Shown one piece after another: positions 17,540 through 26,249 of a stretch of DNA of 64,000 nucleotides. Position numbers and translations under genes: made by a program. Origin of the DNA: JADJMO01 sp016794445 (lineage in GTDB: Bacteria; Myxococcota_A; Polyangia; Polyangiales; JADJMO01); assembly GCA_016794445.1 (NCBI GenBank), contig JAEUKC010000038.1, positions 14,118-78,117 of the forward strand, in the 5' to 3' direction. Under the pieces are notes generated by a model. It was not told the DNA's origin and did no database searches. It saw only the letters and a program-made list of their open reading frames with translations. Within the stretch, counting starts at the first letter, position 1. Each line of letters starts with the position of its first letter.

Positions 17540-17559
17540 TTGGTGCGCGTTCGCACCAA
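17540..17559 (+). promoter_or_regulatory. Perfect inverted repeat upstream of copy C
   Basis: TTGGTGCG (17540-17547) and CGCACCAA (17552-17559) are exact inverted repeats around CGTT. The element ends 21 nt before the ATG at 17581, just upstream of a strong GGGAGGGAG ribosome-binding site. It could be an operator or a 5'-UTR stem-loop. Confidence 0.5.
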
Positions 17560-17580
17560 ACCCTGGGGAGGGAGCGCGAG

Positions 17581-18366
17581 ATGGCGGTCACGAGTGCTCG
17601 CGAGACGTTGAGTCTCCCGCAACGGTTGTTGCTGGACGAGCTGGAGGCTTGCTTTGGTGGAGACCAGGGCGCGCGCATCTTCGTGCAGGCAGCCTTGCTC
17701 TCCGCCCGCCTCAGCGCGTTACCGAAGGAGCCCGCGCTGCTGCTGGACTTCGCGCGGGCCCACCTCTTGGTGGTGCTCACGGGTGAGATCGGCGAACGTG
17801 GCGCTGCGGCGTTCCTCGCCCGCCTGCAGGCAGCAATGGAGGTGTTCGAGTCGGGGATGCGGGATCGGCCCGTGATGCCGGACGTAGACATACCCATCAC
17901 GTTCGATTCCATCGTTCCGCCGAGGCCCGAGCGAGTGGACAGCCCACGCCTACCGCTCCTTCCGCCCTCGGGCGGTGTCACCAGCAGTGGTCGTGTCCCC
18001 GCCGCGAGGCTGAGAGTGGTGCTGGTGCACGGCGATCGCTTCGGGCGCATCGGCATCGCGCGGCACCTGCTCCAGGCGTTCTGCGACGTCGACGTCGTGG
18101 ACTCGTACCGCGACCTCGCCAGGCTGGACGCGACACTCCCGCCCGTCGCGATCGTCCACCTGGGAGCGCGAGACGTCGACGTCCTGCTCGACGGGTTGCT
18201 TGAGCGGAACCCCGCTCTGCGCGTCGTCGCCATCCTGGCCGACGACGATCGCGGAGCGGGGGAGGCGCTGCTCGCGCAGTGCCAAGTCCAGTACTACCAG
18301 CTCACTCCGAGCGGAGTGCGTGCCGCGGAAGTGGCGACCATCGCACGGAAGGTAGCGTTCTGGTGA
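17581..18366 (+). CDS. Helical-domain plus pseudo-receiver protein (copy C)
   Basis: The N-terminal helical domain (SLPQRLLLDELEACFGGDQG, LLDFARAHLL) matches copies A and B. A linker rich in Pro follows. The C-terminal domain has receiver-like strands (RLRVVLVHGDRFGRIGIARH, PPVAIVHLGARDVDVLLDGL, LRVVAILADDD). The expected phospho-acceptor Asp is His in IVHLGA, and no conserved Lys is visible, so it is a pseudo-receiver. The ATG at 17581 is well supported by GGGAGGGAG. Total 261 aa. I know of no described family with this architecture. Confidence 0.75.
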   Translation: MAVTSARETLSLPQRLLLDELEACFGGDQGARIFVQAALLSARLSALPKEPALLLDFARAHLLVVLTGEIGERGAAAFLARLQAAMEVFESGMRDRPVMPDVDIPITFDSIVPPRPERVDSPRLPLLPPSGGVTSSGRVPAARLRVVLVHGDRFGRIGIARHLLQAFCDVDVVDSYRDLARLDATLPPVAIVHLGARDVDVLLDGLLERNPALRVVAILADDDRGAGEALLAQCQVQYYQLTPSGVRAAEVATIARKVAFW

Positions 18367-18949
18367 GGTCGGTGCGCCGGATCCCCCTCGCGGCCACACG
18401 ACAGCCGTCGGAGAAGCGCGCAGCCAGACCTTCGCATCGGCGGAGCGTGTCGACGATAGGCGACCTCGAAGTCCTTCTCGGGTGTGACCGCGGCCAGGCA
18501 GGCAAGCGACAGCGAGTTCCCAGGGCACGGAGATGAGCTTGATGCGGAGCCGGCGAGCCATCGCGGGAGATCAAGCGGGGCAGCGTGGCTGGTCAACATG
18601 AACGTGCCAGTCATCGACCTGCCCACGATTCGTCGTGGTGGTCGAGCAAGTAAGGCGGCATTCATCCGGCGCATTCGTGACAATTGTCGTGCGCCGACGA
18701 CTTCCCCTCGCGAACAGCCTTGTCCGCGTTTGAGTCAGGCGTCGCGCGTGCCGCGTGGACCGTCGAGCGGGGCACCACCTGCTGCCCTCCGCGAAGGCCC
18801 CGAAGTTCGCGGCCTACAGGTTTCCTCGGTCACACCGACGTGACACTGGGCTCCCTTCGTCTCGGCGGGGACCGGTGACCGCGTCCAGACGATGCGTTCG
18901 GTGGACACGCGCCTGGAGGAGAGGGCAACATCAAGCCGGAGGGGGGACC
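18367..18949. other. Gene-poor stretch, possible debris
   Basis: About 580 nt have no sound gene. A minus-strand frame near 18430-18500 reads EKDFEVAYRRHAPPMRRSG. This faintly resembles the start of region 2 of an ECF sigma factor, but it is not sustained in one frame. GGAGGGGGG at about 18938-18946 is the ribosome-binding site of the next gene. Confidence 0.4.
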
Positions 18950-19492
18950 TTGCCTCAACGTATTCCGCGAACCGGTCACTCGAACGGCGTGATCACGGTC
19001 CTCGAGCAGTCGGACTCGGGGCTGTGCACCTTGCTGCAGCAAGCGGGATTCCGTGCTCTTCCCATGCCGCACGGGAGCCGCCCGCTACAGCCGGGTCTCG
19101 TGGTCGTGCGCGGCGACGGGACCGAGACCCTCGCCGAGGCGACCGACCTCGCGAGGCGACACAGCGTGATCCTCGTCAGCGGAGAGACGACGCGCGAGGC
19201 GTTCGCCCGCGCGGCGACGGCGAAGGTCGCCGGCTACGTCACGGTGCCCTTCGCGCCGCCCCAGCTCATTGCGACGTTGACGATGGTATTGGCGCGTCGC
19301 GGTCCGGCCTTCACCCGTCGCGAACAACAGGTCGCCGATCACCTGCTGCAACACGCGCGGGCTCCGGCGATCGCCGAGGCCCTGCACATGAGCACCAACA
19401 CCGCGCGCAACCACATCAAAGCGATGTTCGTGAAGCTGGGCGTCCGATCGCAGCAGGAGCTGATCAATCGCCTCCTCGGCCGCCCGCGCTGA
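18950..19492 (+). CDS. LuxR-type regulator with receiver-like N-terminus
   Basis: The C-terminal ~60 residues are a LuxR/GerE helix-turn-helix (FTRREQQVADHLLQ, then IAEALHMSTNTARNHIKAMF and KLGVRSQQELINRLL). The first ~115 residues look like a degenerate receiver (GVITVLEQSDSGLCTLLQQA, VILVSGETTREAF, GYVTVPFAPPQ) without clear phospho-acceptor residues. The TTG at 18950 is chosen because GGAGGGGGG lies at good distance. The alternative GTG at 18989 has no ribosome-binding site. It should be a DNA-binding response protein of unknown target. Confidence 0.8.
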   Translation: MPQRIPRTGHSNGVITVLEQSDSGLCTLLQQAGFRALPMPHGSRPLQPGLVVVRGDGTETLAEATDLARRHSVILVSGETTREAFARAATAKVAGYVTVPFAPPQLIATLTMVLARRGPAFTRREQQVADHLLQHARAPAIAEALHMSTNTARNHIKAMFVKLGVRSQQELINRLLGRPR

Positions 19493-19640
19493 CGCTCGGG
19501 TCAACCGCCGTCCGGCGTTGGGCCCGCGTCGGCCATCAACCGCCGACGCTGGGTCGCGTCGCACGCGCCCCGCGCGCGACACCGAAGACGCCATTCTGGG
19601 ATCACCATCATGGCTCCCCCGTACCTCGGCCTGTCGATCC

Positions 19641-21239
19641 TCAGGCACACCGCACGTCGAACGCCGACAGGTCCGTCGGCCCGAGCAGCTGGGCTACGCG
19701 TCCGGGGAGCTCCCCGCCCCACTGCAGGAGATGCGCTGGGGCGATCTGCCAACCGAACGCCGCGCGATAGAACGTGAAGATCGCCTCGAGGTCGTCGAGT
19801 GCGTCGAGCAGCCAGCCGAGGACCGTCGGTTCCATCGTGGCGAGCGGCCCGAAGCGTCCCGAGAGCATGCCGAGTGCGGAGAAGCCGGTCGAACATGGCA
19901 GATCCGTGGCGACCACTCGCACACCCTGAATGTTCCGCTTCGGCGTGCTCACCCACCCGACCCCGATCAGCGCGAGCGCCGCGAGCCCCACCGCAGTCGA
20001 CACGCCCGCGCCGACGGCGTTCGGCCGGCGCGTGAGCGCGAAGTCGAGCGTGTGCGTGACCCCCGAGCTGCCCCGCTGCGCCTCGGGCGGCCCCTGGGTC
20101 GCCGCCACGTGCGTCGGATCGCCGAAGACCGTGCTCAGCATGTAGTGGAAGTCAGGCCCATGGAGCGGGCTGATCCGTGTGCCGTGGACCATGCCCCGCC
20201 CGAAGGCCTGGGTCTGGTGCAACATGTGGATGCGCGCGACGAAGTCCGCCCCGACGGCGGGCGGCATGGCGCCCTGCCTGGTCATCTCTCCCACGAAGCG
20301 CAGCAGGATCGGGATTCGGACGTCAGGAGCACCCAGCGCCTGGAGCAGCCCGAAGGCGCCGCTCGGGTCCTCGGCGGTGGCATGGGACACGGGCGGTTCC
20401 CACCGCTGCTCTGGCGGCAGTCGCAAGAGCCCCCGCAGGAACAGCGTGAGCGGCTCGACCGCGTCGGCGCATGTGATCAGGGGGATCGGGGCGCTGAACT
20501 GGGCGGCGGAGACCTCTAGCTTCGTCTCCATGAACCCCTTCTTGACGGACACGCCGGTGATGGCGCTGTACGGGATCATGACGTGCTTGCCGCTCGCCTC
20601 GGTGTACGCGAGCAGGCGTCGGTCCGTGAGCAGCACCCCCTCGTCGCCCTTGCCCAGGGCGGTCTCGTCGAGGAAGGCTATGGGGCGTTCCCCCGTGGCG
20701 TGATCCAGCCACTCGGTGAACGAGGCCGCGGCGGCGCGCAGCTTCTTGCGCGGCAGATCCGGCGCCAGGTTCACTTGGTCGTGCCTCAGGAACTGCTGCG
20801 CCAGCTCGCCGATCGGACCGGTCAACGGGGGCGTGGCGGGGCTCGCGGTGCCGCGGTTGATCGACACGATGGCGAGCAGCACCCGCCTGAGGATCTCGGC
20901 GTCCCCGAGGATGAAGGGCAGCTTCACCTCTCCCCTGGAAGTGCGCAGCGAACCCTGCTGCTTCACGCCCTCCGGGAACACCGGCGGCTCCAGGATCTCG
21001 CCGAGGGCGACGCGCGTCTTCGGATCGTCGTAGTAGAGCGCCTGCGAGGTCAGGAGAACGCCCGCCTTCCCCGAACCGAAGACGGTGTTGTCGATGAACA
21101 GCACCGGTTGTTCCTGCCCGAACGACGCCCACCGCGCGGCATTGGTGAGCCTCTTCGGGTCGATGCCGGGAGCGAGCTGCACCCCGCTCGGAGGGTCTAC
21201 GCCGACCGCCTCCCTCAGTCGCTCGAGGAACTCACGCAT
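19641..21239 (-). CDS. Protein with two PH/GRAM-like repeats and one membrane helix
   Basis: The 532-aa product contains two similar modules in its N-terminal half: PVLFIDNTVFGSGKAGVLLT near residue 45 and PIAFLDETALGKGDEGVLLT near residue 190. The second continues RRLLAYTEASGKHVMIPYSA, a pattern seen in bacterial PH-like and GRAM-type domains. A single hydrophobic helix lies near residues 410-430 (GAGVSTAVGLAALALIGVGW). The last ~100 residues are unassigned. It may anchor at the membrane through its lone helix. No ribosome-binding site is obvious at ATG 21239. Confidence 0.65.
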   Translation of the reverse strand: MREFLERLREAVGVDPPSGVQLAPGIDPKRLTNAARWASFGQEQPVLFIDNTVFGSGKAGVLLTSQALYYDDPKTRVALGEILEPPVFPEGVKQQGSLRTSRGEVKLPFILGDAEILRRVLLAIVSINRGTASPATPPLTGPIGELAQQFLRHDQVNLAPDLPRKKLRAAAASFTEWLDHATGERPIAFLDETALGKGDEGVLLTDRRLLAYTEASGKHVMIPYSAITGVSVKKGFMETKLEVSAAQFSAPIPLITCADAVEPLTLFLRGLLRLPPEQRWEPPVSHATAEDPSGAFGLLQALGAPDVRIPILLRFVGEMTRQGAMPPAVGADFVARIHMLHQTQAFGRGMVHGTRISPLHGPDFHYMLSTVFGDPTHVAATQGPPEAQRGSSGVTHTLDFALTRRPNAVGAGVSTAVGLAALALIGVGWVSTPKRNIQGVRVVATDLPCSTGFSALGMLSGRFGPLATMEPTVLGWLLDALDDLEAIFTFYRAAFGWQIAPAHLLQWGGELPGRVAQLLGPTDLSAFDVRCA

Positions 21240-21488
21240 CGGCGCGGAGTCTACGCCGCGCAGGGGCGACGGTCGAACGCCGAGTGCCACGCCGTCGCAT
21301 ACTGCGCCCGGAGAGCGTGCGATGGTTGACGTGCTCGAGCCAGGCCTCAGGCCGGGGAGATCTGCCTCGTCGACGAAGCGTCGCGACCGCTGGCCCTCGC
21401 GGCGTGCCGCATGGGCGGACGTCCTCGACGAGGCGGGGACCCACCTGGCAGTGCTGACAAGCGCGGACAGGCGTCGACGTCGCCAACG

Positions 21489-21985
21489 ATGTTCGCAGGT
21501 CTCGAGATCGACGGCTTCCGGCTCGACGGGCTCGGGCGGGTCAACCTCATCATGGGGAAGAACAACTCCGGGAAGACCTCGTTGCTCGAGGCCATCAACC
21601 TGCTCGGCAACCAACAGATGATCCAGGGGCTTCCAGGCCTGTTCCGCGCAAACACCGGGCCGGTCGCCGAGCTCTTCTTCCCGTGGCTCGTGAGGGATGG
21701 GTGCGCATCGACCTCGCTCGCCGCGTTGCAGACGAGCGTCCGCGCCGCATCGTTCTGGCCGCGTCGCCGGCCCAGGTCGCGGGCCTGACGCGGATGAGTC
21801 CGAGGCTGGGCGACGTCAGCCTGTGGGTTGGCCGCCGCGTCTCGGCCCGGGCGCTCGCGCTCGCGTCTTCGACTTCGCGCGGCCTGATTTCGCGTCTCTC
21901 GTCGCGTTTCTGCGGCGATCCGAGTGGCGATGGCCAGGCAGGCGGTTCATCGCGCTGCAGCCCCGGCACGCGACAAGCACGGCGG
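21489..21985 (+). pseudogene. Decayed AAA ATPase (AAA_15/OLD-like) fragment
   Basis: The start is that of an AAA_15-type ATPase: an N-terminal strand pair (FAGLEIDGFRLDGLGRVNLI) and a Walker A (MGKNNSGKTSLLEAINLLG). After NTGPVAELFFPWLVR the reading moves to another frame (WVRIDLARRVADERPRRIVL), then to a third (VFDFARPDFASLVAFLRRSE). At least two frameshifts are therefore present. The ~250 residues with the rest of the ATPase are missing. It is a non-functional relic. Confidence 0.7.
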
Positions 21986-22019
21986 ATCCGCCACAGCGCG
22001 GGTCTGGTAGCCTCTCCTC

Positions 22020-23708
22020 GTGGGGGACGTCGACGCCCGCGGCCGCAAGACCGACAGCATCCTGTGGATCTGCATCGCAGGCTGGGCGGCATTCACGTTG
22101 CTGAACGCCGCGCAGGGCCGAAGACTGTCGGCGACGATCGACGGAGTCGTGACCGTGGCGACCTGGGGGGTCCATGTGTGGCGGCGGTCCGGTCGAGAGC
22201 GTGACGCCATCGCGGGGCATCTAACCTGCTTCTTCATGGGGGCCGGGCTCACCACCGTGTCCCTCGTGCAGGGCCAGGCCGCTGCGATGGCGGCCTGGTT
22301 CCTCGTGGCCACACCGCTCCTCGCCGGTCACCTGCTGGGAGAGGGCGCTGCGAGGATCTGGAGCGTCCTCGCGGTGCTGATGCTGGCGACCGTCCAGCTC
22401 TCCCCGCTTGCGCTCCACATCCGACCTGAGTTCGTGCACGGTCCGCTCGAGATCTGGGCGGGGGCCGTCGTCCTCGTCACGATCCAGCTCGGGTTCGCGA
22501 CCGTGTCGCTGCGCGCCCAGCGCGAAGACATCGCCGTCATCCGCGCCCAGGCCGAGGAGCTCGCGCACGCGCGCGACGCCGCCCTGGCCGGTGCGCGGGC
22601 GAAGGACGAGTTCCTGGCGATGATGAGCCACGAGATCCGGACCCCGCTGAACGGTGTTCTCGGCATGGCGGACGTCATGGCTACGACCCGACTGGCCGAT
22701 GTTCAACGCGAGCAGCTCGAGACCATCCAGACCAGTGGCGAGGCGCTTCGGGTCATCCTCGACGACATCCTGGACGCAGCAAAGATGGACGCGGGGATGC
22801 TCACCCTCGAGCCGGTTCCGTTCCTCCCCCGGACGATCCTGGCGGACTGCGAGAGGCTCTTCCGAACCCTCGCCGAGCAGAAGGGGCTGGCGCTGACCGT
22901 CGAGATCGCCCCCGAGCTCCCGGAGGCGCTCCTCGGCGACCCGCATCGGATCCGCCAGGTGCTGCTCAACCTGCTGAGCAACGCGCTCAAGTTCACGGAG
23001 AAGGGTGCGGTACGCATCCGCGTGGATGTCGAGGCCGGCGCGACGTCGCGCGTGCACGCGATCGTTCGAGACACGGGGGTCGGCATCGGTGCCGAAGTGC
23101 TCGACAAGCTCTTCCAGCCCTTCGTGCAACTGGACCGGTCCTCACGTCGACGGTTCCAGGGGACGGGGCTCGGCCTCACGATCAGCCGTCGCCTCGCCCG
23201 CTTGATGGGGGGTGAAGTGTGGGCCGAGAGCGAGCCGGGGCAAGGCTCGACGTTTCACTTCACCTTCGAGCTCGTGCCGTCCGAGCCTCCTCGCCCGCCT
23301 GAAGTCGCCTCATCCCCCCGCGCGCTGTCGGTGCTCGTCGTCGAGGACGACGAGATCAATCGTCGAGTGGCCGACGCCTTGCTCACGAGGCTCGGTCACC
23401 GCGCGGAGATGGTCACCTCCGGCGGCGAGGCCGTCGCGGTGCTGACCACGCGCGCCCGCGACTTCGACGTCGTGCTGATGGACATGCGCATGCCGGATCT
23501 GGATGGACTCGAGGCCACCCGGCGGGTCCGTGAACGTGTCGTCCGCGTCCACCCCTGGATAGTAGCTGTCACCGCCAACGCGCGTGGGGTGGACCGCGAG
23601 GCCTGCCTCGAGGCGGGAATGGACGATTTCGTCACCAAGCCGCTCTCTGCCGCGTTGCTCCAGGCGGCGCTCGCCCGAGTGCCCGTGCGATCCGGCCCAT
23701 CTGGGTGA
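22020..23708 (+). CDS. Membrane hybrid histidine kinase with receiver
   Basis: The 562-residue kinase has about six N-terminal membrane helices (residues 12-165, for example ILWICIAGWAAFTLLNAA). The phosphoacceptor helix follows (His in AMMSHEIRTPLNGVLGMADV), then an ATPase domain (NLLSNALKFTEKG, DTGVGIG, GTGLGLTISRRLARLMGG). The C-terminal receiver has VLVVEDDEINRRV, acceptor Asp in VVLMDMRMPDLDG and Lys in DDFVTKPLS. All catalytic motifs are intact. The signal is presumably sensed in or at the membrane. The GTG start at 22020 lacks a clear ribosome-binding site. No output regulator is adjacent. Confidence 0.92.
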   Translation: MGDVDARGRKTDSILWICIAGWAAFTLLNAAQGRRLSATIDGVVTVATWGVHVWRRSGRERDAIAGHLTCFFMGAGLTTVSLVQGQAAAMAAWFLVATPLLAGHLLGEGAARIWSVLAVLMLATVQLSPLALHIRPEFVHGPLEIWAGAVVLVTIQLGFATVSLRAQREDIAVIRAQAEELAHARDAALAGARAKDEFLAMMSHEIRTPLNGVLGMADVMATTRLADVQREQLETIQTSGEALRVILDDILDAAKMDAGMLTLEPVPFLPRTILADCERLFRTLAEQKGLALTVEIAPELPEALLGDPHRIRQVLLNLLSNALKFTEKGAVRIRVDVEAGATSRVHAIVRDTGVGIGAEVLDKLFQPFVQLDRSSRRRFQGTGLGLTISRRLARLMGGEVWAESEPGQGSTFHFTFELVPSEPPRPPEVASSPRALSVLVVEDDEINRRVADALLTRLGHRAEMVTSGGEAVAVLTTRARDFDVVLMDMRMPDLDGLEATRRVRERVVRVHPWIVAVTANARGVDREACLEAGMDDFVTKPLSAALLQAALARVPVRSGPSG

Positions 23709-23844
23709 GCGGCTTGCGGTTTCGAGACCCGCCGGCGAAAGCAATCGCCAGCGCGGCGTGAGCGGCCTTGCCGCCGGCCCGCGACCGACGCATGCGTATC
23801 AACAGGCGCCTGACCCACGAACGTTGTGGGCCCCGCCGCAGTGG

Positions 23845-24558
23845 TCATGGCTTGGCTGGCTGACCGCACTGGGCGAGCATGCTCTCGGGGGTTCCACACC
23901 GCCCAGAGTATGCGACCCCGCTATCGTGCCTCTTCTCGAGCAGGATGGCCTCTTTTGCCTGCAGGGCGCATTCGGCATCGCGCTTGGCCGAATGCAACGC
24001 ACACGCGAACTCGAGCCGGGCGGCGGCGTTGTCGGGCTCGAGGGCGACCACGGCGCCGAGGTCCGCCAAGGACGCGGACAACGCCCCGTCGCGGAGCTTG
24101 ATTCGACCCCGCTCGAGGAGCGCCGCCGTGTCGCGCGGGTCGATTCGGATCGCCTCGTCCAGCTTGTGCAGCGTGGCTTCGTCCTCCGCGCGGCGGGCAG
24201 CGTTCTGGCGCGCGGTCCTCGCGGCCTTCTCGTCGGCGTCGCGCGCCGCCACGTTCTCCGCGTGAATCTCGGTGCCGACCGCAATTCCGAGCAGGCCGAG
24301 GAAGGAGACTAGGCAGCTCAGCAGAACCTCCCGGGCCGCGGCCTTGTGCCGGCCCCGGAGCGCGAGGCCGACGACGAGCCCCAGGAGCAGGCCGAGGAAC
24401 CAGGCGGTGTATACGAAGAGCGGGTAGGCGTTCGAGAGGCCGAACTCGGGCCTTGCGCGAAAGGCCATCGGGTTGACGAGATAGGGCCATATCGACCAGA
24501 CGCCGAGCAGGCACGCTGAGGCAGCGATGACGTACCCGAGTCGGCCTCGGCTTCCCAT
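23845..24558 (-). CDS. Membrane protein with TPR-like tail
   Basis: The 237-residue product has about three hydrophobic helices in the first 110 residues (LGYVIAASACLLGVWSIWPY, LFVYTAWFLGLLLGLVVGLA, LLSCLVSFLGLLGIAVG). A charged helical tail follows (LDEAIRIDPRDTAALLERGR, then LADLGAVVALEPDNAAARLE), which reads like two TPR-type helix pairs. It probably acts as a membrane-anchored scaffold. It precedes no recognised partner. ATG 24558 was chosen to begin just before the first helix. Confidence 0.65.
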   Translation of the reverse strand: MGSRGRLGYVIAASACLLGVWSIWPYLVNPMAFRARPEFGLSNAYPLFVYTAWFLGLLLGLVVGLALRGRHKAAAREVLLSCLVSFLGLLGIAVGTEIHAENVAARDADEKAARTARQNAARRAEDEATLHKLDEAIRIDPRDTAALLERGRIKLRDGALSASLADLGAVVALEPDNAAARLEFACALHSAKRDAECALQAKEAILLEKRHDSGVAYSGRCGTPESMLAQCGQPAKP

Positions 24559-24714
24559 GCCTGTGGGATACCACTTCACCCTGCTCGTCGACCCGCTGCT
24601 TGCTTCGCCTAGATGACAAAATGCATGCTGGTCTTCGCGCGCCCTCACCCACCCGCGACCGTCGCGACGGTGTGCGGCGATCTCGCCCGACGCACACTCC
24701 TCGAGGTCCACCCT

Positions 24715-26205
24715 TCACTTCTTCTTCGGGGCCCACGGGTCGTCGATGTCGTCGCCCGGTGGCTTCTTGGTGGGCGGAGGCGGTGGGGTCCACTTGGTCG
24801 GCGTCGGGGTCGTCGGGGGCGTGACCGACGGGACCACCGAGGGCGCGATCGCGGACGGAGGGGGCTCCACCGACGACGGGGTGGGCAACGGCACCGGCGC
24901 GGTCGAGGACTCGCTCGCCGAGGCCGTCGGCTTGCTCGCCGCCTCGGTCGAGCCTCCCTTGGCCGAACCCTTGCCGTCCACCGCCGACCCCGCGCCGCGC
25001 CGGACGACGAGCGCCGTGACCACGATGCAGAGGCCGAGACCCAGCACCACGAACAGGGCCATCATGCCGATGCGCTGCACGCGCGCCTCGCGCTCGGTGC
25101 GGAACGCGGCGTCGATCTCGGCGCGGTGCGGGGGCTCGAGCTCGTCGGCGAGCCCCGCGACCGAGGTGCGGCCCCCCGGTTCCCCCGGGCGGAACGCCGG
25201 CCGGCGGATGCCCGAGACCTCCGCCGCGATGATCGCGCGCCCGTCGGGCCCGACCTGCACGATGCGATCGAGGTCGACCACGAGCTCGTCCATCGACGAG
25301 TACCGATCCTCGGGCCGCTTCGCGAGCGCCTTGAGGGTCACGTCCTCGAGCGCGCCGAGCTCGTGCGCGGGACCGGGCAGCTGCGAGGGCGGCACCGGCG
25401 CCTCGAACATGTGCTTGGTGAGCACGCCCATGTACGTGTCGGCCTCGAACGGCACCCGACCCGTGAACATCTCGTACATGATGACGCCGAGCGCGTAGAT
25501 GTCGGTCCGCGCGTCGATCACGCCGCCCGACGCCTGCTCCGGGCTCATGTAGTGCGGCGTGCCGAACACCATGCCGGTGCGCGTGAGCTTGGCGGAGCCC
25601 GCCACCTTGGCGACGCCGAAGTCGAGGATCTTCGCGGTCTCGCGCCCACCCACGGTGAGCACGAACACGTTGTCGGGCTTGAGATCGCGGTGGACCACCG
25701 AGGCGTCGTGCGCGGCCTGCAGCGCCTTGGCGACGTCGCGGATGATGGTGACCGCGCGCAGCGCCGGCAGCGAGCCGCCGAGCTTGATCATCCGCGCGAG
25801 CGGCTGACCATCGAGGTACTCCATGACCATGTACGCGCTGCCGTCGGGGAGCGCGGCGAAGTCGGTGATCTCGACGACGTTGGGGTGCTGGATCTGCCCC
25901 GCGGCCTGCGCCTCCTGGAGGAAACGCGCGCGGGTCTCCGGGTCGCGCGCGAGATCCTTCTTGAGCATCTTGAGCGCGAAGCGCTTGTTGAGCTTGGTGT
26001 GGGTGACGGCGAACACCATCCCCATGCCGCCTTCGCCGAGCACGCGGTCGACCCGGTACACGTTGCCGACGATCGCGCCGGGCACGATCTCGTCGCCGGG
26101 GCGCGGGCCGACGCCTCCCTCTTCCACCTCGAGCTTCGCGCCGTCGAACGGGCAGAACGCGGCCTCGCCCGAGAACCGTTGCCCGCAGGTGGCACAGACG
26201 CGCAC
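24715..26205 (-). CDS. Ser/Thr protein kinase, zinc-ribbon N-terminus and TM helix
   Basis: This is a eukaryotic-type kinase of 496 aa in the layout common in myxobacteria. A short Cys motif (C4, C7, C18 with a following FDG) opens the protein. The kinase domain spans about residues 48-315: GEGGMGMVF loop, Lys in FALKMLKK, VHRDLKPDN and DFGVAK, then GTPHYMSPEQ. One membrane helix follows (GMMALFVVLGLGLCIVVTA, near 380-400), and a Pro/Ser/Thr-rich outside tail ends in DDPWAPKKK. All catalytic residues are present. Substrates are unknown. GTG start at 26205. Confidence 0.94.
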   Translation of the reverse strand: MRVCATCGQRFSGEAAFCPFDGAKLEVEEGGVGPRPGDEIVPGAIVGNVYRVDRVLGEGGMGMVFAVTHTKLNKRFALKMLKKDLARDPETRARFLQEAQAAGQIQHPNVVEITDFAALPDGSAYMVMEYLDGQPLARMIKLGGSLPALRAVTIIRDVAKALQAAHDASVVHRDLKPDNVFVLTVGGRETAKILDFGVAKVAGSAKLTRTGMVFGTPHYMSPEQASGGVIDARTDIYALGVIMYEMFTGRVPFEADTYMGVLTKHMFEAPVPPSQLPGPAHELGALEDVTLKALAKRPEDRYSSMDELVVDLDRIVQVGPDGRAIIAAEVSGIRRPAFRPGEPGGRTSVAGLADELEPPHRAEIDAAFRTEREARVQRIGMMALFVVLGLGLCIVVTALVVRRGAGSAVDGKGSAKGGSTEAASKPTASASESSTAPVPLPTPSSVEPPPSAIAPSVVPSVTPPTTPTPTKWTPPPPPTKKPPGDDIDDPWAPKKK

Positions 26206-26249
26206 GGCCCGAGCCTAGCACCGCGCGCCCCCCGGGACGTCAGGTGAAC

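Noticed and set aside
18430..18500. ECF sigma-factor-like peptide (EKDFEVAYRRHAPPMRRSG) on the minus strand
   Set aside because: The similarity covers only about 20 residues and is not continued in any frame, so it is not enough to call even a pseudogene.
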